From: Pseudarthrobacter chlorophenolicus
Lineage (GTDB): Bacteria > Actinomycetota > Actinomycetes > Actinomycetales > Micrococcaceae
Length of the DNA stretch: 64,000 nucleotides
Direction: 5' to 3'
Assembly: GCF_000962805.1 (NCBI RefSeq)
Contig: NZ_JZTW01000001.1
Location: 124,001-188,000 of the forward strand
A program made the position numbers and the translations under genes. Below the pieces are notes generated by a model. It saw only the letters and a program-made list of their open reading frames with translations. It was not told the origin of the DNA and did no database searches. Positions 62,722 to 64,000 of this stretch are shown piece after piece; the stretch's first letter is position 1, and each line of letters opens with the position of its first letter.

Positions 62722-64000
62722 TCAGAACGTGGTTTGGGCAATCGTTGGGTTGCTGGTGCCCAGCGGGTTCCCGGCCAGGTCTGTGAGACCGGACAGCGGC
62801 GGGGAATACGAGGGGGACCCTTGGGTCGGGTTGGCGACATTTCCGGAGGCGACGCCAAATCGCAGTGTCAGTACTTTGCCCGAGGAGTCCCATGAAAGGG
62901 TCGAAACGTTATTGCCATTGCCGGAGAACGTGACAGCCGTTGATCCTACGTAGTCGGCCCCCAGCAGGACGGTTCCCAAGTCAAGGCCCGTGCAGCTGCT
63001 GCTTGTGAAGCTGACCGCGTCGTTGGCTGTATTGGCGCCGTTGGACAGGGTTATCGTCCCTGTCAGGGAGCCCCCATTCCAGCCGGGGCAGAACTTGGCG
63101 GGATCCATGGCCTCGGAGAACGAGATCGCTAGAAGGTCTCCTCTGTCCAGACCGGCTTTGTTTCCATTTGTGCCTGTGATGCCGGTGAGAGTTGGCGGCA
63201 CGGTGTCCTTAGTGGTGGTGCCCGACGCGGTGGCTGTGGTGTTGTTGCCCGCCGCGTCCGTGGCGGACGCCGTGTAGGTGAGGGTGCCATCGGCCAGAGA
63301 AGAAATGTCCACCGTGGTGGACCATGCTGTCCCCGAGGGCGTGACCTGGGACATCACCGATTTTACGGCGGAGTCCCTGACGGTGACCGTCACGGCAATT
63401 CCGGCCTCCACAGTGCCGTTTACCTTACTGCTGCCGCTGGCAAACAGCGGTGCTGTAATGGTCACAGCCGGCGCCACGGTGTCCTTCGCATTAGTGACGG
63501 TGGCGGCCGCACTGGTGTTGCCTGCGGAGTCGGTGACCGTGACCGTGTACGTCACGGTGCCGTCCTTGAGCGACGCGAGGTTGAGGTTCGCGGACCAGGT
63601 GCCGTCGCTGGCCGTGGCGGTGCCCGTGGCAGGCTGGGCCGAGCCCGGGCTGGTGGCGGAGACCTTCACTGTTGCCCCGGTCTCCGCGGTACCCGAAATC
63701 CGCACCGAGGAGGCGGTGGCAATGTTCACGTAGGCCGGCACGCCCAGGGACTGTGCCGCCGCCGGGGCCACGGTGTCCTTCACGCTCGAGGCCGTCCTTG
63801 CAGCGCTGACATTGCCAGCTGCGTCGGTTGCGGTAGCCGAATAGGTAACTGTGCCCTGGTCCAGGCTGCCGAGGTTCAGCGTGGCGGACCAGTTGCCGCT
63901 GCCGTCCGCCGTGGCGGTCACGGGCGCTGCGGAGTGCACCACCCCCGCATCGGCGGCCGTCAGCGTGATCTTCGCCCCCGGCTCCGTGGTGCCGGAAACG
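62722..64000 (-). CDS. Ig-like repeat surface protein (N-terminus beyond the window)
   Basis: At least 425 residues, open to the right edge. Tandem bacterial Ig-like (BIG/He_PIG-type) domains of about 85-90 residues, each with a TY(T/S)(V/A)(T/A)(V/A)TD(S/A)AGN signature and a KDTVAPA linker (four recognisable). The C-terminal ~150 residues differ: a SwmB-like 'AISFSEAMDPAKF' domain with two cysteines. No LAXTG or membrane anchor is seen at the C-terminus. Probably an adhesin or surface-layer-associated secreted protein. Confidence 0.88.
   Translation of the reverse strand, partial: VSGTTEPGAKITLTAADAGVVHSAAPVTATADGSGNWSATLNLGSLDQGTVTYSATATDAAGNVSAARTASSVKDTVAPAAAQSLGVPAYVNIATASSVRISGTAETGATVKVSATSPGSAQPATGTATASDGTWSANLNLASLKDGTVTYTVTVTDSAGNTSAAATVTNAKDTVAPAVTITAPLFASGSSKVNGTVEAGIAVTVTVRDSAVKSVMSQVTPSGTAWSTTVDISSLADGTLTYTASATDAAGNNTTATASGTTTKDTVPPTLTGITGTNGNKAGLDRGDLLAISFSEAMDPAKFCPGWNGGSLTGTITLSNGANTANDAVSFTSSSCTGLDLGTVLLGADYVGSTAVTFSGNGNNVSTLSWDSSGKVLTLRFGVASGNVANPTQGSPSYSPPLSGLTDLAGNPLGTSNPTIAQTTF

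Noticed and set aside
1..64000. Over-representation of GCCGTCGT / ACGACGGC
   Set aside because: Seen often, also between genes (for example 5119, 9133, 9326), but Asp-Asp-Gly and Ala-Val codons in GC-rich genes explain much of it; would need a genome-wide count against a codon-shuffled model.
1..64000. tRNA or rRNA genes
   Set aside because: I looked for cloverleaf-like TTCGANTC/T-loop signatures and found none convincing.

Overview
The window reads as chromosomal DNA of a high-GC actinobacterium, most likely Arthrobacter, Pseudarthrobacter or a close relative in the Micrococcaceae. The grounds are dense GC-rich coding with many GTG/TTG starts, ATGA-type overlaps, a complete paaABCDE set, LAXTG-type (sortase E) sorting signals and the general look of the proteins. 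The genus is an inference; there is no rRNA marker and I recognise no tRNA.

Layout. (1) 1-9.3 kb is ordinary accessory metabolism: an SDR and an aldo/keto reductase divergent from an MmyB-like XRE regulator, small orphan proteins, a phosphotransferase, a YciI-like protein, and a leftward PAP2 - DedA - response regulator - sensor kinase operon. (2) 9.3-15.9 kb holds a wHTH/nuclease-fold protein whose 3' end lies in a repeat, then the phenylacetyl-CoA epoxygenase operon paaABCDE with a PaaG-like isomerase. (3) 16.1-20 kb has a SUFU-domain protein, a processive-type GT2, a 52-residue LAXTG peptide and a secreted GH26-like hydrolase. (4) 20.2-45.7 kb is a large exopolysaccharide locus. It begins with a Tat-exported protein, PqqD, HprK-like kinase, BY-kinase and NTP_transf_5 protein, followed by galU, VanZ, a LANTG surface protein, a gmd-fcl-sugar transferase-ugd-DUF4012 operon, glycosyl- and acyltransferases, an ISL3 remnant, then acetyltransferase, Wzx, Wzy-like, GT4 and a second BY-kinase. 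The 34-46 kb part looks more AT-rich and is probably horizontally acquired. (5) 46-55.4 kb is a second glycan system: a MinD-like ATPase, a BcsB-like protein, a GT-C membrane protein, a GT2 fused to a GspE/MshEN-type N-terminal domain and an HPt-like protein, bracketed by duplicated microprotein genes. (6) 55.5-58.7 kb is a TasA/SipW-type surface-fibre cluster with a response regulator and another HPt-like protein. (7) 59.1-62.3 kb pairs a repeat-containing Ala/Asn-rich polypeptide with a PqqD-M50 membrane metalloprotease, the best candidate here for an undescribed peptide maturation/export system. (8) The right edge is a partial Ig-like repeat surface protein.

Four themes tie the region together. 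Most genes from 17 kb onward build or decorate the cell surface. PqqD-type domains recur in two separate uncharacterised settings. Two HPt-like proteins lack the phospho-accepting histidine. Two dispersed repeat families lie between genes, one of them translated inside paaB.
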